From Pantoea latae (GTDB lineage Bacteria > Pseudomonadota > Gammaproteobacteria > Enterobacterales > Enterobacteriaceae): a DNA stretch of 64,000 bases. The number at the start of each line of letters is the position of its first letter. Positions within the stretch are counted from its first letter, which is position 1. Shown piece after piece: positions 1-11,133 of the stretch. The stretch spans positions 62,001 through 126,000 of the forward strand of contig NZ_MWUE01000016.1 in assembly GCF_002077695.1 (NCBI RefSeq), given 5' to 3'. A model generated the notes under the pieces. That model saw only the letters and a program-made list of their open reading frames with translations. It was not told where the DNA came from and did no database searches. Position numbers and translations under genes: made by a program.

Positions 1-291
1 CAGCAGGAAATAGCCGATAAACAGCAGGCTGAACAGCATCACCATCAGGGCAGGCGCGATGCGGCGAATGCGTCGCACATAGAACGAATAAAATGAGAAC
101 TGGCCGGACGCGATATCACGGCTCAGGATGCCGCCGATCAGAAAGCCAGAGATAACAAAGAATATATCGACGCCCGCGTAGCCGCCGGGCAGGGCGCTGA
201 CGCCCGCGTGAAACAGCACCACCAGCAGGATGGCGACGGCGCGCAGGCCATCGATATCCGCACGATAACCCTGTATAGAGCGTGTTTTCAT
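1..291 (-). CDS. acyltransferase-3 family membrane protein, N-terminal part
   Basis: The first 97 residues of a larger protein whose remainder lies beyond the left window edge. The N-terminus has the OafA/YrhL-type acyltransferase-3 opening: an IDGLRAVAILLVVLFHAG segment with the conserved His, then GGYAGVDIFFVISGFLIGG, then RRIRRIAPALM. Two or three hydrophobic helices are visible. Family members O-acylate surface polysaccharides or lipids in the inner membrane; the substrate cannot be inferred here. The start at 291 (ATG) was read directly on the minus strand and gives the usual family N-terminus. Confidence 0.85.
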   Translation of the reverse strand, partial: MKTRSIQGYRADIDGLRAVAILLVVLFHAGVSALPGGYAGVDIFFVISGFLIGGILSRDIASGQFSFYSFYVRRIRRIAPALMVMLFSLLFIGYFLL

Positions 292-632
292 TATCGGATC
301 CCCGAGTATCGATAAACGTATTGAATACCGCTTGTATCGTTAACGCGCCGCCAATAAAGAAATCGGCGAATCCAGTCGCCGAATTAAGCAAAAAAACAAA
401 AAAATAATGATAAAGGGATGATTGACGCCGTTATGTTACGTCAAAAAAGCGCGGTGAAATCATGCCGTCGCGAATATAGAAAAGTTCGCACCGACACTGA
501 AAAAACAGTGCAGCAACGATTAAGAAAAAAAGGGCGACTGATTAGCCAGACTAAAGGCGGGTAACGCGAGCAGGGCGCAGACGCGGAGAGCAGGCAGACT
601 CTCCGCATGGCAAACGCTTTTTACGGGCAATG
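292..632. other. intergenic region with two hairpins, no gene seen
   Basis: This 341-base gap lies between the acyltransferase gene and the IMPase-family gene, both on the minus strand. I see no credible ORF or RNA gene. It holds an inverted repeat near 364-383 (arms TCGGCGA and TCGCCGA) in the probable promoter region of the acyltransferase, and an 8-bp hairpin at 583-606 (arms GCGGAGAG and CTCTCCGC) just past the end of the IMPase-family gene. The second hairpin has no T-run on either strand, so it is not a clear intrinsic terminator. The middle, about 390-540, is AT-richer than the genes. Confidence 0.5.
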
Positions 633-1448
633 TCAGGCTTCGGCGACAGCATCCGGCCCGAGCAGCGTGTTAATTTGCGCATAGATAGCCGGGTTGGCCA
701 GCAGCACCGGATTGCCGTTCTTCAGACCATCGTTGGCCAGATAGTCGTTGACGACGCCGCCCGCCTCGCGCATCAGCACGATGCCCGGCAGGCTGTCCCA
801 GGGGTTCATATGCGCTTCGTAGTAGCCGATCAGACGGCCCGCCGCCGCCCAGGCGGTGGTCAGCGCGCCGGAGCCGATGCGCACAAACATGCCGCCCTGC
901 TCAAGCAGCCCCTGAATAACGCCTGCGGTCTGCGCGGCTGGCGTGCGGCTGGAGTTGCTGATGCCCAGCACGCCCTCGCTGAGATGCTGCGCGCCGTGCG
1001 CCTGCAGGCGCGTGTCGTTCATCCAGGCGCCGTGGCCGGCGCGGGCGTGAAACAGCTCCTGATGGTTTGGGTCGCACACCACGCCGATCAGCGCCTCGCC
1101 GTCGCACAGCACCGCCAGCGACACGCACCAGTTATGCAGGCCGTTAAGGAAGCAGGCGGTGCCGTCGATGGGGTCGACCACCCAAACCCAGCGCGCGCCC
1201 TCGACCACGCCGCCGCTCTCTTCCCCCAGCACCGCGTCGTCCGGGAAGCGCTCGGCGATCAGCGTCTTAATCAGCGCTTCTACGTTGCGGTCCGCCTCGC
1301 TGACCACATCCTGTAAATCCCGCTTGTGTTCCACCACCAGCTGCTGGCGCTGCTGATACCATGCATAGGCGCGGCTGGCAGCCGCACGGGCGATTTCGCA
1401 CGCGTGGTGATAACGCGCGTCTGTTTCAGTTTGCGAAGCGGATGACAT
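633..1448 (-). CDS. inositol monophosphatase family protein
   Basis: A 271-residue protein of the Mg2+-dependent, Li+-sensitive phosphatase superfamily (IMPase, FBPase, CysQ, HisN). The metal-site motifs are intact: GEESGG (Glu76), DPIDGT (Asp92, Asp95) and NPWDSLPGIVLMREAGG near residue 220. It should hydrolyse a phosphomonoester such as inositol phosphate, histidinol phosphate or a nucleotide bisphosphate, but the substrate cannot be told. I chose ATG 1448 because AGAGG sits just upstream; an in-frame GTG at 1472 would add eight residues. It is a monocistronic-looking gene beside acpH, a position where E. coli has no such gene, so it looks like lineage-specific cargo. Confidence 0.8.
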   Translation of the reverse strand: MSSASQTETDARYHHACEIARAAASRAYAWYQQRQQLVVEHKRDLQDVVSEADRNVEALIKTLIAERFPDDAVLGEESGGVVEGARWVWVVDPIDGTACFLNGLHNWCVSLAVLCDGEALIGVVCDPNHQELFHARAGHGAWMNDTRLQAHGAQHLSEGVLGISNSSRTPAAQTAGVIQGLLEQGGMFVRIGSGALTTAWAAAGRLIGYYEAHMNPWDSLPGIVLMREAGGVVNDYLANDGLKNGNPVLLANPAIYAQINTLLGPDAVAEA

Positions 1449-1578
1449 CCTTTCCCTCTTATGGTTTGTCACGCGGCTGAATCGATCATTCGCCGGAAAT
1501 AGCGCGCCGCGGACGCGCTATTGATAAGCAGGGTTTCATTAAGCCGTAAATGGGCAGGGCTGGCAAGTCGGGAAAAGC

Positions 1579-2160
1579 TCAGAGCGTTTTGCTGGTCGCC
1601 AGCACCATCAGGCGCGGATAGAAGCGGAAAAACAGCTGCTCCAGCTGGTCGTAGTGCGCGGTGAAGTCGTGATAGGAGTCGCGCAGCGAGGCGAGGCGCG
1701 GTCGGCGCTGCGCCATGCCGCTCAGCACGCGCGCCAGGCGCGCCGGTTCGGCGTAGTGTTCAAACCAGCGCTCGCGCCACATCACGGCGTTCAGCGCCTG
1801 AAAGCCCTCCGGCGTGCCCGCCAGCTGCGGCACGATGCGCTGTTCGGCAAAGCGCGAGAAGGCCGCCAGCGAGCGATCCGGGCAGAGGCTCTCCCAGTGA
1901 CGCGCGAGAAAGTGATCCCACACCACGTCGAGCGTAATCGGCGCCACGCGGCGCGTTTCCGCGCGAAACAGCGGACGCGCCTCCTGCACTTCGGGCAGGG
2001 CGTCGGTCATCGCGTCAAGACGACGATGCATCAGAATGCCGTCAGCGACCGGCGTCGGCCACTGCTGGTGCGGATTGCCGCGCACGAAATCCGCCAGCAG
2101 GTTGCCAAGCAGCGAGCTTTCGGCGAGGTGAGCGAGGTGAAGATGAGCGAGAAAGTTCAT
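1579..2160 (-). CDS. acpH: acyl carrier protein phosphodiesterase AcpH
   Basis: A 193-residue protein matching AcpH in length and in its opening MNFLAHLHLA. The enzyme removes the 4'-phosphopantetheine arm from holo-ACP and depends on Mn2+ in a fold related to HD phosphatases; the clustered histidines (His6, His8, then MHRRLD and VVWDHFLARHW) fit this. It is divergent from queA, 105 bases away, as acpH (yajB) is in E. coli. No sign of damage. Confidence 0.93.
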   Translation of the reverse strand: MNFLAHLHLAHLAESSLLGNLLADFVRGNPHQQWPTPVADGILMHRRLDAMTDALPEVQEARPLFRAETRRVAPITLDVVWDHFLARHWESLCPDRSLAAFSRFAEQRIVPQLAGTPEGFQALNAVMWRERWFEHYAEPARLARVLSGMAQRRPRLASLRDSYHDFTAHYDQLEQLFFRFYPRLMVLATSKTL

Positions 2161-2265
2161 GCCGCATTATAGCCAGAAGTGCGAAGGCGCAGCCAGTTGT
2201 TCAGAATTGGCCGCTTTTCCGCTAAACTGTGCCGCCTGTTTTTATGCCTGAGTAAGAAGTTAGCC

Positions 2266-3336
2266 ATGCGTGTCGCCGATTTTACGTTTGAGTTGCCTGA
2301 ATCCCTTATCGCCCACTATCCGCAGGCGCAGCGCAGCGGTTGTCGCCTGCTGTCGCTGGACGGTCCGAGCGGGCAGCTGACGCACGGGGTGTTTACCGAC
2401 GTGCTGGAGAAGCTCAATCCCGGCGATCTGCTGGTGTTTAACAATACACGGGTGATCCCGGCGCGCGTCTTCGGCCGCAAGGCGAGCGGCGGCAAAATCG
2501 AAATGCTGGTGGAGCGCATGCTCGACGACAAGCGCGTGCTGGCGCACGTGCGCGCCTCTAAAGCGCCGAAGCCCGGCGCGCAGCTGCTGCTCGGCGATGA
2601 CGAGAGCGTCAAGGCGACCATGGTGGCGCGCCACGACACCCTGTTCGAAATCGCCTTTGAAGACGACCGCGCGGTGCTGGATATTCTCAACAGCGTCGGC
2701 CATATGCCGCTGCCGCCCTATATCGATCGTCCCGACGAAGAGGCGGATCGCGAGCTCTATCAGACCGTCTACAGCGCCCGTCCTGGCGCGGTGGCGGCGC
2801 CCACCGCCGGTTTGCACTTCGACGAACCGCTGCTGGCGGCGCTGCGCGACAAGGGCGTCGAGATGGCGTTCGTTACGCTGCACGTCGGCGCGGGCACCTT
2901 TCAGCCGGTGCGCGTCGACAGCATCGAAGAGCATGTGATGCACTCTGAATATGCCGAAGTGCCGCAGGAGGTGGTCGACGCGGTGCTGGCGTGCAAAGCG
3001 CGCGGCAATAAAGTGGTCGCCGTCGGCACTACCTCGGTGCGTTCGCTGGAGAGCGCCGCGCAGGCGAGCAAAGAGGCGCTTATCGCGCCGTTCTTCGACG
3101 ATACGCAGATTTTTATCTATCCCGGCTACCAGTATCAGGTGATTGACGCGCTGATCACCAATTTCCATCTGCCGGAATCGACCCTGATTATGCTGGTGTC
3201 CGCCTTTGCCGGCTATCAGCACACCATGGCGGCCTATCAGGCAGCGGTGGCGGAAGCCTATCGCTTCTTCAGCTACGGCGACGCCATGTTTATCACCAAA
3301 AATCCGCAGGCGCCGACGGAAAAAGTCGGCGGCTGA
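2266..3336 (+). CDS. queA: S-adenosylmethionine:tRNA ribosyltransferase-isomerase QueA
   Basis: A 356-residue protein, the same length as E. coli QueA. It transfers the ribosyl part of AdoMet to preQ1-tRNA to make epoxyqueuosine at the wobble position of GUN anticodons. Family motifs include [39 protein letters not shown] and [17 protein letters not shown]. An upstream in-frame ATG at 2179 would add 29 arginine-rich residues absent from the family, so I start at ATG 2266. It is followed by tgt, which acts just before it in the same pathway. Confidence 0.96.
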   Translation: MRVADFTFELPESLIAHYPQAQRSGCRLLSLDGPSGQLTHGVFTDVLEKLNPGDLLVFNNTRVIPARVFGRKASGGKIEMLVERMLDDKRVLAHVRASKAPKPGAQLLLGDDESVKATMVARHDTLFEIAFEDDRAVLDILNSVGHMPLPPYIDRPDEEADRELYQTVYSARPGAVAAPTAGLHFDEPLLAALRDKGVEMAFVTLHVGAGTFQPVRVDSIEEHVMHSEYAEVPQEVVDAVLACKARGNKVVAVGTTSVRSLESAAQASKEALIAPFFDDTQIFIYPGYQYQVIDALITNFHLPESTLIMLVSAFAGYQHTMAAYQAAVAEAYRFFSYGDAMFITKNPQAPTEKVGG

Positions 3337-3364
3337 TGACGTCCGGTTTACGGCGCTGCCGTAA

Positions 3365-4537
<1,173 letters not shown>

Positions 4538-4562
4538 TAATTCTATCAATGAGGGAAATTAA

Positions 4563-4895
4563 ATGAGCTTTTTCATTTCTGACGCCGTGGCTGCCGCAGG
4601 TGCACCGTCGCAGGGAAGTCCGTATTCTCTGGTGATCATGCTGGTGGTGTTTGGCCTGATTTTTTACTTCATGATCCTGCGTCCGCAGCAGAAGCGTGCG
4701 AAAGAGCACAAAAAGCTGATGGAGTCTATCTCTAAAGGCGACGAAGTGCTGACCAGCGGTGGCCTGGTAGGCCGCGTCACTAAAGTTTCCGAGACGGGCT
4801 ATGTCTCTATCGCCCTGAATGAAACCAACGAAGTGGTTATCAAACGTGATTTCGTGGCTGCCGTCCTGCCGAAAGGTACGATGAAGGCGCTCTAA
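4563..4895 (+). CDS. yajC: Sec translocon accessory protein YajC
   Basis: A 110-residue small inner-membrane protein with one transmembrane helix at about residues 20-40 ([19 protein letters not shown]) followed by the typical basic [11 protein letters not shown] stretch and a small cytoplasmic beta-rich domain. YajC associates with SecDF and YidC in the holotranslocon and also binds AcrB in E. coli. It is 25 bases from tgt and 25 bases from secD, with an AGGGAAATTAA leader, so it is cotranscribed. Confidence 0.96.
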   Translation: MSFFISDAVAAAGAPSQGSPYSLVIMLVVFGLIFYFMILRPQQKRAKEHKKLMESISKGDEVLTSGGLVGRVTKVSETGYVSIALNETNEVVIKRDFVAAVLPKGTMKAL

Positions 4896-4920
4896 TATTT
4901 ACTTCCCTAAGGGAACTGCC

Positions 4921-6768
4921 GTGTTAAATCGTTATCCTTTGTGGAAGTACGTGATGCTGGTCGTCGTGATTCTCGTCGGCCTGCTCTATGCGCTTCCCAA
5001 CCTGTATGGTGAGGATCCGGCCGTTCAGATCACTGGCGCGCGCGGCGGCGCCGCCAGTGAGCAAACGTTGGATCAAATTCAGAACCTGTTAAAACAAGAG
5101 AATATCCAGAGCAAATCCCTCGCGCTGGAAAACGGCGCCATTCTGGCGCGCTTCGCCAATACGGATGTGCAGCTGCGCGCCCGTGAAGCGATTGTGAATA
5201 AGCTTGGCGAGAACTACGTCGTCGCGCTCAACCTCGCGCCGGCAACGCCGCGCTGGCTGAGTATGCTGGCGGCTGAGCCGATGAAGCTCGGTCTGGATCT
5301 GCGCGGTGGCGTGCACTTCCTGATGGAAGTGGATATGGACACCGCGCTGGGCAAGCTGCAGGAGCAGAATGCCGACAGCCTGCGCAGCGACCTGCGCGAA
5401 AAGAATATCCCCTATACCAACGTCAATAAAATCGCCAACTACGGCGTGGAAATCCGTTTCCGCGACGGCAGCAGCCGCGACGCGGCGATTAGCTGGCTCT
5501 CTGGCCGCCATCGCGACATGGTGATCTCCTCTAGCGGCAGCGACGGCCTGCGTGCGGTGATGAGCGACGCGCGTCTCAGCGAAGCGCGCGAATACGCCGT
5601 TCAGCAGAACATCACCATCCTGCGTAACCGCGTTAACCAGCTCGGCGTTGCCGAACCGCTGGTGCAGCGTCAGGGCACTGACCGCATCGTGGTTGAACTG
5701 CCGGGCATTCAGGACACCGCGCGCGCCAAAGAGATCCTCGGCGCTACCGCGACGCTGGAGTTCCGTCTGGTGAATACCACTGCCGATCCGACCGCTGCCG
5801 CCAACGGCCGTGTGCCGGGCGACTCGGAAGTGAAGCAGACGCGCGAAGGTCAGCCTGTTGTGCTCTACAAGCGCGTGATCCTGACCGGTGACCATATCAC
5901 CGACTCGACCTCGAGCATGGACGAGTACAACCAGCCGCAGGTCAATATCTCCCTGGACGGCGCGGGCGGCAATATCATGTCGAACTTCACCAAGGACAAT
6001 ATCGGCAAGCCGATGGCGACCCTGTTCGTGGAGTATAAAGACAGCGGTAAGAAAGACGCCAACGGCCGCGCGGTGCTGGTGAAACAGGAAGAGGTGATTA
6101 ACGTCGCCAATATCCAGTCTCGCCTCGGCAACAGCTTCCGCATCACCGGCATCAACAACCCGAACGAAGCGCGTCAGCTTTCGCTGCTGCTGCGTGCGGG
6201 CGCGCTGATTGCGCCGATTCAGATCGTGGAAGAGCGCACCATTGGCCCGACCATGGGCGCGCAGAATATCACCCAGGGGCTTGAAGCCTGCCTGTGGGGT
6301 CTGATCGCCTCGATTCTGTTTATGGTGGTGTTCTATAAAAAGTTCGGCCTGATCGCTACCAGCGCGCTGCTCTGCAACCTGGTGCTGATTGTCGGCATTA
6401 TGTCGCTGCTGCCGGGCGCCACGCTCACCATGCCGGGCATCGCCGGTATCGTGCTGACGCTGGCGGTGGCGGTGGATGCGAACGTACTGATCAACGAGCG
6501 TATCAAGGAAGAGCTGAGAAACGGCCGTTCCGTTCAGCAGGCGATCCATGAAGGCTACAAAGGCGCCTTCTCCAGTATCGTCGATGCGAACGTCACCACG
6601 CTGATCAAGGTCATCATCCTGTATGCGGTTGGTACCGGTTCAATTAAAGGCTTTGCGATCACCACCGCGATCGGTATCGCCACCTCGATGTTTACCGCGA
6701 TCGTTGGAACGCGCGCCATCGTGAACCTGGTGTACGGCGGCAAACGCATCAACAAGCTGTCTATCTGA
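4921..6768 (+). CDS. secD: protein translocase subunit SecD
   Basis: A 615-residue inner-membrane RND-fold subunit that uses the proton gradient to pull preproteins through SecYEG from the periplasmic side. Visible parts are an N-terminal helix (about 9-28), the SecD signature [16 protein letters not shown], a large periplasmic P1 domain, and five C-terminal helices with [19 protein letters not shown]. The start is GTG behind AAGGGAACTGCC. It lies between yajC and secF, with 10 bases before secF, as expected. Confidence 0.97.
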   Translation: MLNRYPLWKYVMLVVVILVGLLYALPNLYGEDPAVQITGARGGAASEQTLDQIQNLLKQENIQSKSLALENGAILARFANTDVQLRAREAIVNKLGENYVVALNLAPATPRWLSMLAAEPMKLGLDLRGGVHFLMEVDMDTALGKLQEQNADSLRSDLREKNIPYTNVNKIANYGVEIRFRDGSSRDAAISWLSGRHRDMVISSSGSDGLRAVMSDARLSEAREYAVQQNITILRNRVNQLGVAEPLVQRQGTDRIVVELPGIQDTARAKEILGATATLEFRLVNTTADPTAAANGRVPGDSEVKQTREGQPVVLYKRVILTGDHITDSTSSMDEYNQPQVNISLDGAGGNIMSNFTKDNIGKPMATLFVEYKDSGKKDANGRAVLVKQEEVINVANIQSRLGNSFRITGINNPNEARQLSLLLRAGALIAPIQIVEERTIGPTMGAQNITQGLEACLWGLIASILFMVVFYKKFGLIATSALLCNLVLIVGIMSLLPGATLTMPGIAGIVLTLAVAVDANVLINERIKEELRNGRSVQQAIHEGYKGAFSSIVDANVTTLIKVIILYAVGTGSIKGFAITTAIGIATSMFTAIVGTRAIVNLVYGGKRINKLSI

Positions 6769-6778
6769 GGAGTGCGTT

Positions 6779-7747
6779 GTGGCACAGGAATACAATATTG
6801 AACAGCTGAACCACGGGCGTAAAGTCGTCGACTTTATGCGCTGGGACACGCTGGCGTTTATCATCTCGGGCCTGCTGATCGTGGCGTCCATCGCCATGAT
6901 CTCGGTGCGAGGTTTCAACTGGGGTCTCGATTTTACCGGTGGTACGGTGATCGAGATCGCGCTGGAGAAACCGGCCGAGCTGGATACGCTGCGTGACGGG
7001 CTGGAAAAAGCGGGCTATGCCGATCCTATCGTGCAGAACTTCGGCAGCAGCCGCGACGTGATGGTGCGCATGGCGCCGCTGGATGGTCCGGCGGGCCAGG
7101 AGCTGGGCAACAAGATCATCACCATCATCAATCAGACCACGCAGCAGAACGCGACCGTGAAGCGCATTGAGTTCGTGGGCCCGAGCGTGGGCAACGACCT
7201 GGCGCAGGCGGGTGCGATGGCGCTGCTGGCGGCGCTGATTGCGATCCTGATCTATATCGGCATTCGCTTTGAATGGCGTCTGGCGCTCGGCACCGTGCTG
7301 GCACTGGCGCACGACGTGATCATCACCTGCGGCATTTTGTCGCTGGCGCGCATCGAGATCGATCTGACCATCGTCGCCTCGCTGATGTCGGTGATCGGCT
7401 ACTCGCTCAACGATAAAATCGTGGTTTCCGACCGTATTCGTGAGAACTTCCGCAAGATCCGCCGCGGCTCCTCTTACGATATCACCAACGTGTCGCTGAC
7501 CCAGACGCTGAGCCGTACCCTGATCACCTCACTGACCACGCTGGCGATGATCCTGATCCTGTTTATCTTCGGTGGCGCGCTGCTGAAAGGCTTCTCGCTG
7601 ACGATGCTGATCGGCGTCACCATCGGCACCATCTCGTCGATTTATGTCTCTTCCGCGCTGGCGCTGAAGCTGGGCATGAAGCGCGAGCATATGCTGGTGC
7701 AGAAGGTCGAGAAAGAGGGCGCGGATCAGCCCTCTATCCTGCCGTAA
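6779..7747 (+). CDS. secF: protein translocase subunit SecF
   Basis: A 322-residue partner of SecD with six predicted membrane helices. The family signature [12 protein letters not shown] is near residue 50, and [19 protein letters not shown] is in the fourth/fifth helix region. It starts with GTG behind GAGG. It is the last gene of the operon, as shown by the strong hairpin just after it. Confidence 0.97.
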   Translation: MAQEYNIEQLNHGRKVVDFMRWDTLAFIISGLLIVASIAMISVRGFNWGLDFTGGTVIEIALEKPAELDTLRDGLEKAGYADPIVQNFGSSRDVMVRMAPLDGPAGQELGNKIITIINQTTQQNATVKRIEFVGPSVGNDLAQAGAMALLAALIAILIYIGIRFEWRLALGTVLALAHDVIITCGILSLARIEIDLTIVASLMSVIGYSLNDKIVVSDRIRENFRKIRRGSSYDITNVSLTQTLSRTLITSLTTLAMILILFIFGGALLKGFSLTMLIGVTIGTISSIYVSSALALKLGMKREHMLVQKVEKEGADQPSILP

Positions 7748-7764
7748 CGCGCACGCGCGATAAT

Positions 7765-7800
7765 AAAAAAGGGGCTGCCATCTGGCAGCCCCTTTTGTTT
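7765..7800. terminator. bidirectional rho-independent terminator after secF and yajI
   Basis: A perfect 9-bp stem, GGGGCTGCC-ATCT-GGCAGCCCC, at 7771-7792 is followed by TTTTGTTT on the plus strand and preceded by AAAAAA, which is a U-run on the minus strand. It sits between the convergent ends of secF and yajI, so it can serve both. Confidence 0.9.
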
Positions 7801-7811
7801 GGGCGCGTGGC

Positions 7812-8372
7812 TTACTGCGGCGGCGCGGCGGGCGCGTCGCCCACCACGTCATGCACGCGCACGAAGCCGATCTGCGACGGCGCGAAGCCGCTCAGACGCA
7901 GCGGCACGCTCACCGAGGCGCGCGGCAGCAGGGCGGCCGGCACCTCGATGGTCTGGCTCAGGCTGCTCGCTTCCAGCGGTTTGCCGGTGGCGGGATCCCG
8001 CTCGCCCCAGACCACGCGCGCCTGCAGCGCCGGCACCGGCTGGCTGCCGGTCGCGCTGAAGGTGAGCGTGGCGCGCGCGCCGTTCGCTTCCGCCGTCGGG
8101 CGCGTCAGCGACAGCCGCAGTGTGCCAAGCTGAGTTTGCAGTTCGACCGGCGTGTTGGCCTGCGGCACCAGCCAGGCGCCCTGCGTCGAGTGGCTGTTGA
8201 GCTGCCCCTGGATTTCGATGGCGCCCGCCTGACTGGTCAGGTGACGCATCTGCTGATTCAGCTGGCTCACTTCCTGATGCAGCTGAGTCACTTTCGGGCT
8301 GCTGGGCGTCGAGCTACAGCCGCTCAACAGCGCCATCGCGCACGCCAGCGGCGCCCAAACCATCCTGATCAT
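7812..8372 (-). CDS. yajI: DUF3251 lipoprotein YajI
   Basis: A 186-residue predicted lipoprotein. The signal peptide ends in the lipobox LLSGC with Cys19. Ser20 follows at position +2, which suggests the outer membrane. The rest is a short coiled coil (HQEVSQLNQQMRHL) followed by a beta-rich domain assigned by memory to DUF3251. Its position next to nrdR agrees with E. coli yajI. Its function is unknown. It is 17 bases downstream of kbp on the same strand and may be cotranscribed with it. Confidence 0.85.
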   Translation of the reverse strand: MIRMVWAPLACAMALLSGCSSTPSSPKVTQLHQEVSQLNQQMRHLTSQAGAIEIQGQLNSHSTQGAWLVPQANTPVELQTQLGTLRLSLTRPTAEANGARATLTFSATGSQPVPALQARVVWGERDPATGKPLEASSLSQTIEVPAALLPRASVSVPLRLSGFAPSQIGFVRVHDVVGDAPAAPPQ

Positions 8373-8389
8373 AAAGCCTTCCTTGTACG

Positions 8390-8827
8390 TTATTTAGGAA
8401 TACGTAATACCTGGCCTGGATAGATTTTATCAGGGTGCGTCAGCATGGGTTTATTGGCTTCGAAAATCTTGTTGTACTCGTTGGGGTTGCCGTACACGCT
8501 TTTCGAGATGGCGCTCAGGGTGTCGCCTTTCTTCACCGTATAGAACTCCGCTTCCGGTGCGTTGTCGGCGGTTTTAACCTGGTCATCGACTTTGGTGATG
8601 CCCGCGACGTTACCGGCCGCCACCAAAATTTTCTCTTTCAGCTCCTGAGAAATCCCGTCGCCGCTTACCGTGACGGTGTCGCCGTTAACCGCGACGTTGA
8701 CTTTGTCGCTATCTGGCAGCCCGAGCTTGTCGATATGATCCTTCAGCTTTTTGCTGGCATCGTCGTGGCCGGACACCGCGTCCCACAGTTTTTCGCCTGC
8801 CTCTTTCACAAAGTTGAACAAACCCAT
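8390..8827 (-). CDS. kbp: BON-LysM potassium-binding protein Kbp (YgaU)
   Basis: A 145-residue protein with a short N-terminal segment beginning [16 protein letters not shown], a BON domain at about residues 25-90 and a LysM domain at about 93-143 ([20 protein letters not shown] to [10 protein letters not shown]). E. coli Kbp (149 residues) is a cytoplasmic K+ sensor. The ATG at 8827 has a GGAGG six bases upstream, so longer in-frame starts were rejected. In E. coli kbp is far from nrdR, so its place here is a rearrangement relative to that genome. Confidence 0.9.
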   Translation of the reverse strand: MGLFNFVKEAGEKLWDAVSGHDDASKKLKDHIDKLGLPDSDKVNVAVNGDTVTVSGDGISQELKEKILVAAGNVAGITKVDDQVKTADNAPEAEFYTVKKGDTLSAISKSVYGNPNEYNKIFEANKPMLTHPDKIYPGQVLRIPK

Positions 8828-8998
8828 AGATATCCTCCAGATGGTTAGGGTGTACGTCGCCTTTCTGACGACAACAGTAAGCATAGACATTTTCTCGCGT
8901 CCTCTCCTGCCGCAAGCCAAAAGGCACGCTTATACATTTTGTTGAAAACGCATTCGCGCTACACTGTATGGCTCATTTAGTTAGCGTCAGGAAACGTC

Positions 8999-9448
8999 AT
9001 GCACTGCCCATTTTGCTCTGCTGTGGACACTAAAGTCATTGATTCTCGTCTGGTTAGTGAAGGCTCGTCCGTGCGCCGCCGCCGTCAGTGTCTGGTGTGC
9101 CATGAGCGCTTCACCACCTTTGAAGTGGCGGAGCTGGTGATGCCGCGGGTAGTGAAAAGCAATGACGTGCGCGAACCCTTTAACGAAGACAAGCTGAGCA
9201 GCGGCATGATGAAGGCGCTGGAGAAGCGCCCGGTCAGCGCCGATGCGGTCGAAAGCGCGGTAAACCATATCAAAACGCAGCTGCGCGCCACCGGCGAGCG
9301 CGAGATCCCCAGCAAGCTGATCGGCAATCTGGTGATGGACGAGCTGAAAAAGCTCGACAAGGTCGCCTATATTCGCTTCGCCTCGGTCTACCGCAGCTTT
9401 GAAGATATCCGCGATTTCGGCGCCGAGATTGCCAGGTTACAGGATTAA
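8999..9448 (+). CDS. nrdR: transcriptional repressor NrdR
   Basis: A 149-residue protein. An N-terminal zinc ribbon has cysteines at 3 and 6 (CPFC) and 31 and 34 (CLVC), followed by an ATP-cone domain that senses ATP/dATP. NrdR represses ribonucleotide reductase operons when dATP is high. The leading gene of nrdR-ribD-ribH-nusB-thiL-pgpA; ribD begins two bases after its stop. Confidence 0.97.
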   Translation: MHCPFCSAVDTKVIDSRLVSEGSSVRRRRQCLVCHERFTTFEVAELVMPRVVKSNDVREPFNEDKLSSGMMKALEKRPVSADAVESAVNHIKTQLRATGEREIPSKLIGNLVMDELKKLDKVAYIRFASVYRSFEDIRDFGAEIARLQD

Positions 9449-9450
9449 CC

Positions 9451-10554
9451 ATGACCGATGAACGCTATATGGCGCGCGCGCTGGAGCTGGCGCGGCGCGG
9501 CCGTTTTACCACCATGCCGAATCCTAACGTCGGCTGCGTTATCGTGCGCGACGGCGAAGTGGTGGGAGAGGGCTGGCATCAGCGCGCGGGCGAGCCGCAC
9601 GCCGAGGTGCACGCGCTGCGAATGGCGGGCGAGAAGGCGCGCGGCGCCACCGCTTACGTCACGCTCGAGCCCTGCAGCCACCACGGCCGCACGCCGCCGT
9701 GCTGCGACGCGCTGATCGCCGCCGGCGTCAGCCGCGTCGTCGCGGCGATGCAGGATCCCAACCCGCAGGTCGCTGGCCGCGGCCTATATCGGCTGCAGCA
9801 GGCGGGCGTTGCGGTGAGCCATGGCCTGATGATGGCGGAAGCGGAGGCGCTGAATCGCGGCTTCCTGAAGCGGATGCGCACCGGTTTCCCCTGGGTTCAG
9901 CTCAAGCTCGGCGCCTCGCTGGATGGCCGCACCGCGATGGCCAGCGGCGAGAGCCAGTGGATCACCTCAGCCGCCGCGCGCCGCGATGTGCAGCGGCTGC
10001 GGGCGCAGAGCGCCGCGATCCTCAGCAGCAGCGCCACCGTGCTGGCGGACGATCCGTCGCTGACGGTGCGCTGGTCCGAGCTGGACGCGGAGACGCAATC
10101 GCTGCTCGACGAAGCGACGCTGCGTCAGCCGCTGCGCGTCATCGTCGACAGCCGCAATCGCGTCACGCCGCAGCACAAACTCATTTCCCAGCCGGGCGAA
10201 AGCTGGCTGATGCGCGCCGCGCCGGATGAGCAGCCCTGGCCGGCGAGCGTGACGCAGATCGGCGTGCCGCTGCGCGGCGAGCAGCTGGACCTGGTGGCGC
10301 TGATGATGCTGCTGGGTAAAAAGCAGGTGAACAGCCTGTGGGTGGAGGCGGGCGCGTCGCTGGCCGGCGCGCTGCTGCAGGCGGGCGTGGTAGACGAGCT
10401 GATCCTCTATCTGGCGCCGACGCTGCTGGGCGACGCCGCGCGCGGACTGTGCCAGCTCCCTGGCCTGCAACAACTGGCTGATGCGCCAGCCTTTTCATTT
10501 CGCGACGTGCGCCAGGTCGGCCCCGATCTGCGCCTGACGCTGACGCCGCGCTGA
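9451..10554 (+). CDS. ribD: bifunctional riboflavin deaminase/reductase RibD
   Basis: A 367-residue fusion of a cytidine-deaminase-like domain (1-145) and a reductase domain (146-367). The zinc site is complete: His50 and catalytic Glu52 in HAEVHAL, Cys75 and Cys84 in PCSHHGRTPPC. The two domains catalyse the second and third steps of riboflavin synthesis from GTP. It follows nrdR by two bases and precedes ribH. Confidence 0.97.
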   Translation: MTDERYMARALELARRGRFTTMPNPNVGCVIVRDGEVVGEGWHQRAGEPHAEVHALRMAGEKARGATAYVTLEPCSHHGRTPPCCDALIAAGVSRVVAAMQDPNPQVAGRGLYRLQQAGVAVSHGLMMAEAEALNRGFLKRMRTGFPWVQLKLGASLDGRTAMASGESQWITSAAARRDVQRLRAQSAAILSSSATVLADDPSLTVRWSELDAETQSLLDEATLRQPLRVIVDSRNRVTPQHKLISQPGESWLMRAAPDEQPWPASVTQIGVPLRGEQLDLVALMMLLGKKQVNSLWVEAGASLAGALLQAGVVDELILYLAPTLLGDAARGLCQLPGLQQLADAPAFSFRDVRQVGPDLRLTLTPR

Positions 10555-10643
10555 GCGCGGCGGAAAAGCGAGAGCACGCCGCCAAAGAGTGTGATAGAAT
10601 CCGCCCCCCTGCGGGGCCATAACAAAACCCTGAAAGGATAAGT

Positions 10644-11114
10644 ATGAAAGTTATCGAAGCTGCTGTTGCCACGCCTGAGGCCAATGTCGCCATCGTTATT
10701 GCGCGTTTTAACAACTTCATCAACGACAGCCTGCTGCACGGCGCGATCGATGCCCTGAAACGTATCGGTCAGGTGAAAGATGAAAACATCACCGTCGTCT
10801 GGGTGCCAGGCGCGTACGAACTGCCGCTGGCAGCCCGCGCGCTGGCGAACAGCGGCAAGCACGACGCCATCGTGGCGCTCGGCACCGTGATCCGCGGCGG
10901 CACCGCTCACTTTGAATATGTCGCCGGCGAAGCCAGCTCCGGCATCGCCAACGTCGCGATGACCAGCGAAATCCCGGTAACGTTCGGCGTGCTGACCACG
11001 GAAAATATCGAGCAGGCTATTGAGCGTGCCGGTACCAAAGCGGGTAACAAAGGCGCCGAAGCGGCCCTGACCGCACTCGAAATGATTAACGTATTGAAAG
11101 CCATCAAAGCCTGA
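10644..11114 (+). CDS. ribH: 6,7-dimethyl-8-ribityllumazine synthase
   Basis: A 156-residue lumazine synthase (called ribE in E. coli K-12 nomenclature). It condenses 5-amino-6-ribitylaminouracil with dihydroxybutanone phosphate. Motifs include [26 protein letters not shown], the phosphate-binding [14 protein letters not shown] and [12 protein letters not shown]. It begins after an 89-base gap holding a TGTGATAGAAT sequence that could be a promoter, with a GAAAGGATA ribosome binding site. Confidence 0.97.
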   Translation: MKVIEAAVATPEANVAIVIARFNNFINDSLLHGAIDALKRIGQVKDENITVVWVPGAYELPLAARALANSGKHDAIVALGTVIRGGTAHFEYVAGEASSGIANVAMTSEIPVTFGVLTTENIEQAIERAGTKAGNKGAEAALTALEMINVLKAIKA

Positions 11115-11133
11115 TTTTTGTAAGGGGAATTTT

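Noticed and set aside
630-1316. 228-codon open frame on the plus strand opposite the IMPase-family gene
   Set aside because: It is antisense to a gene with intact catalytic motifs, its composition is typical of GC-rich shadow frames (Arg/Ala/His-rich), and it has no recognisable domain.
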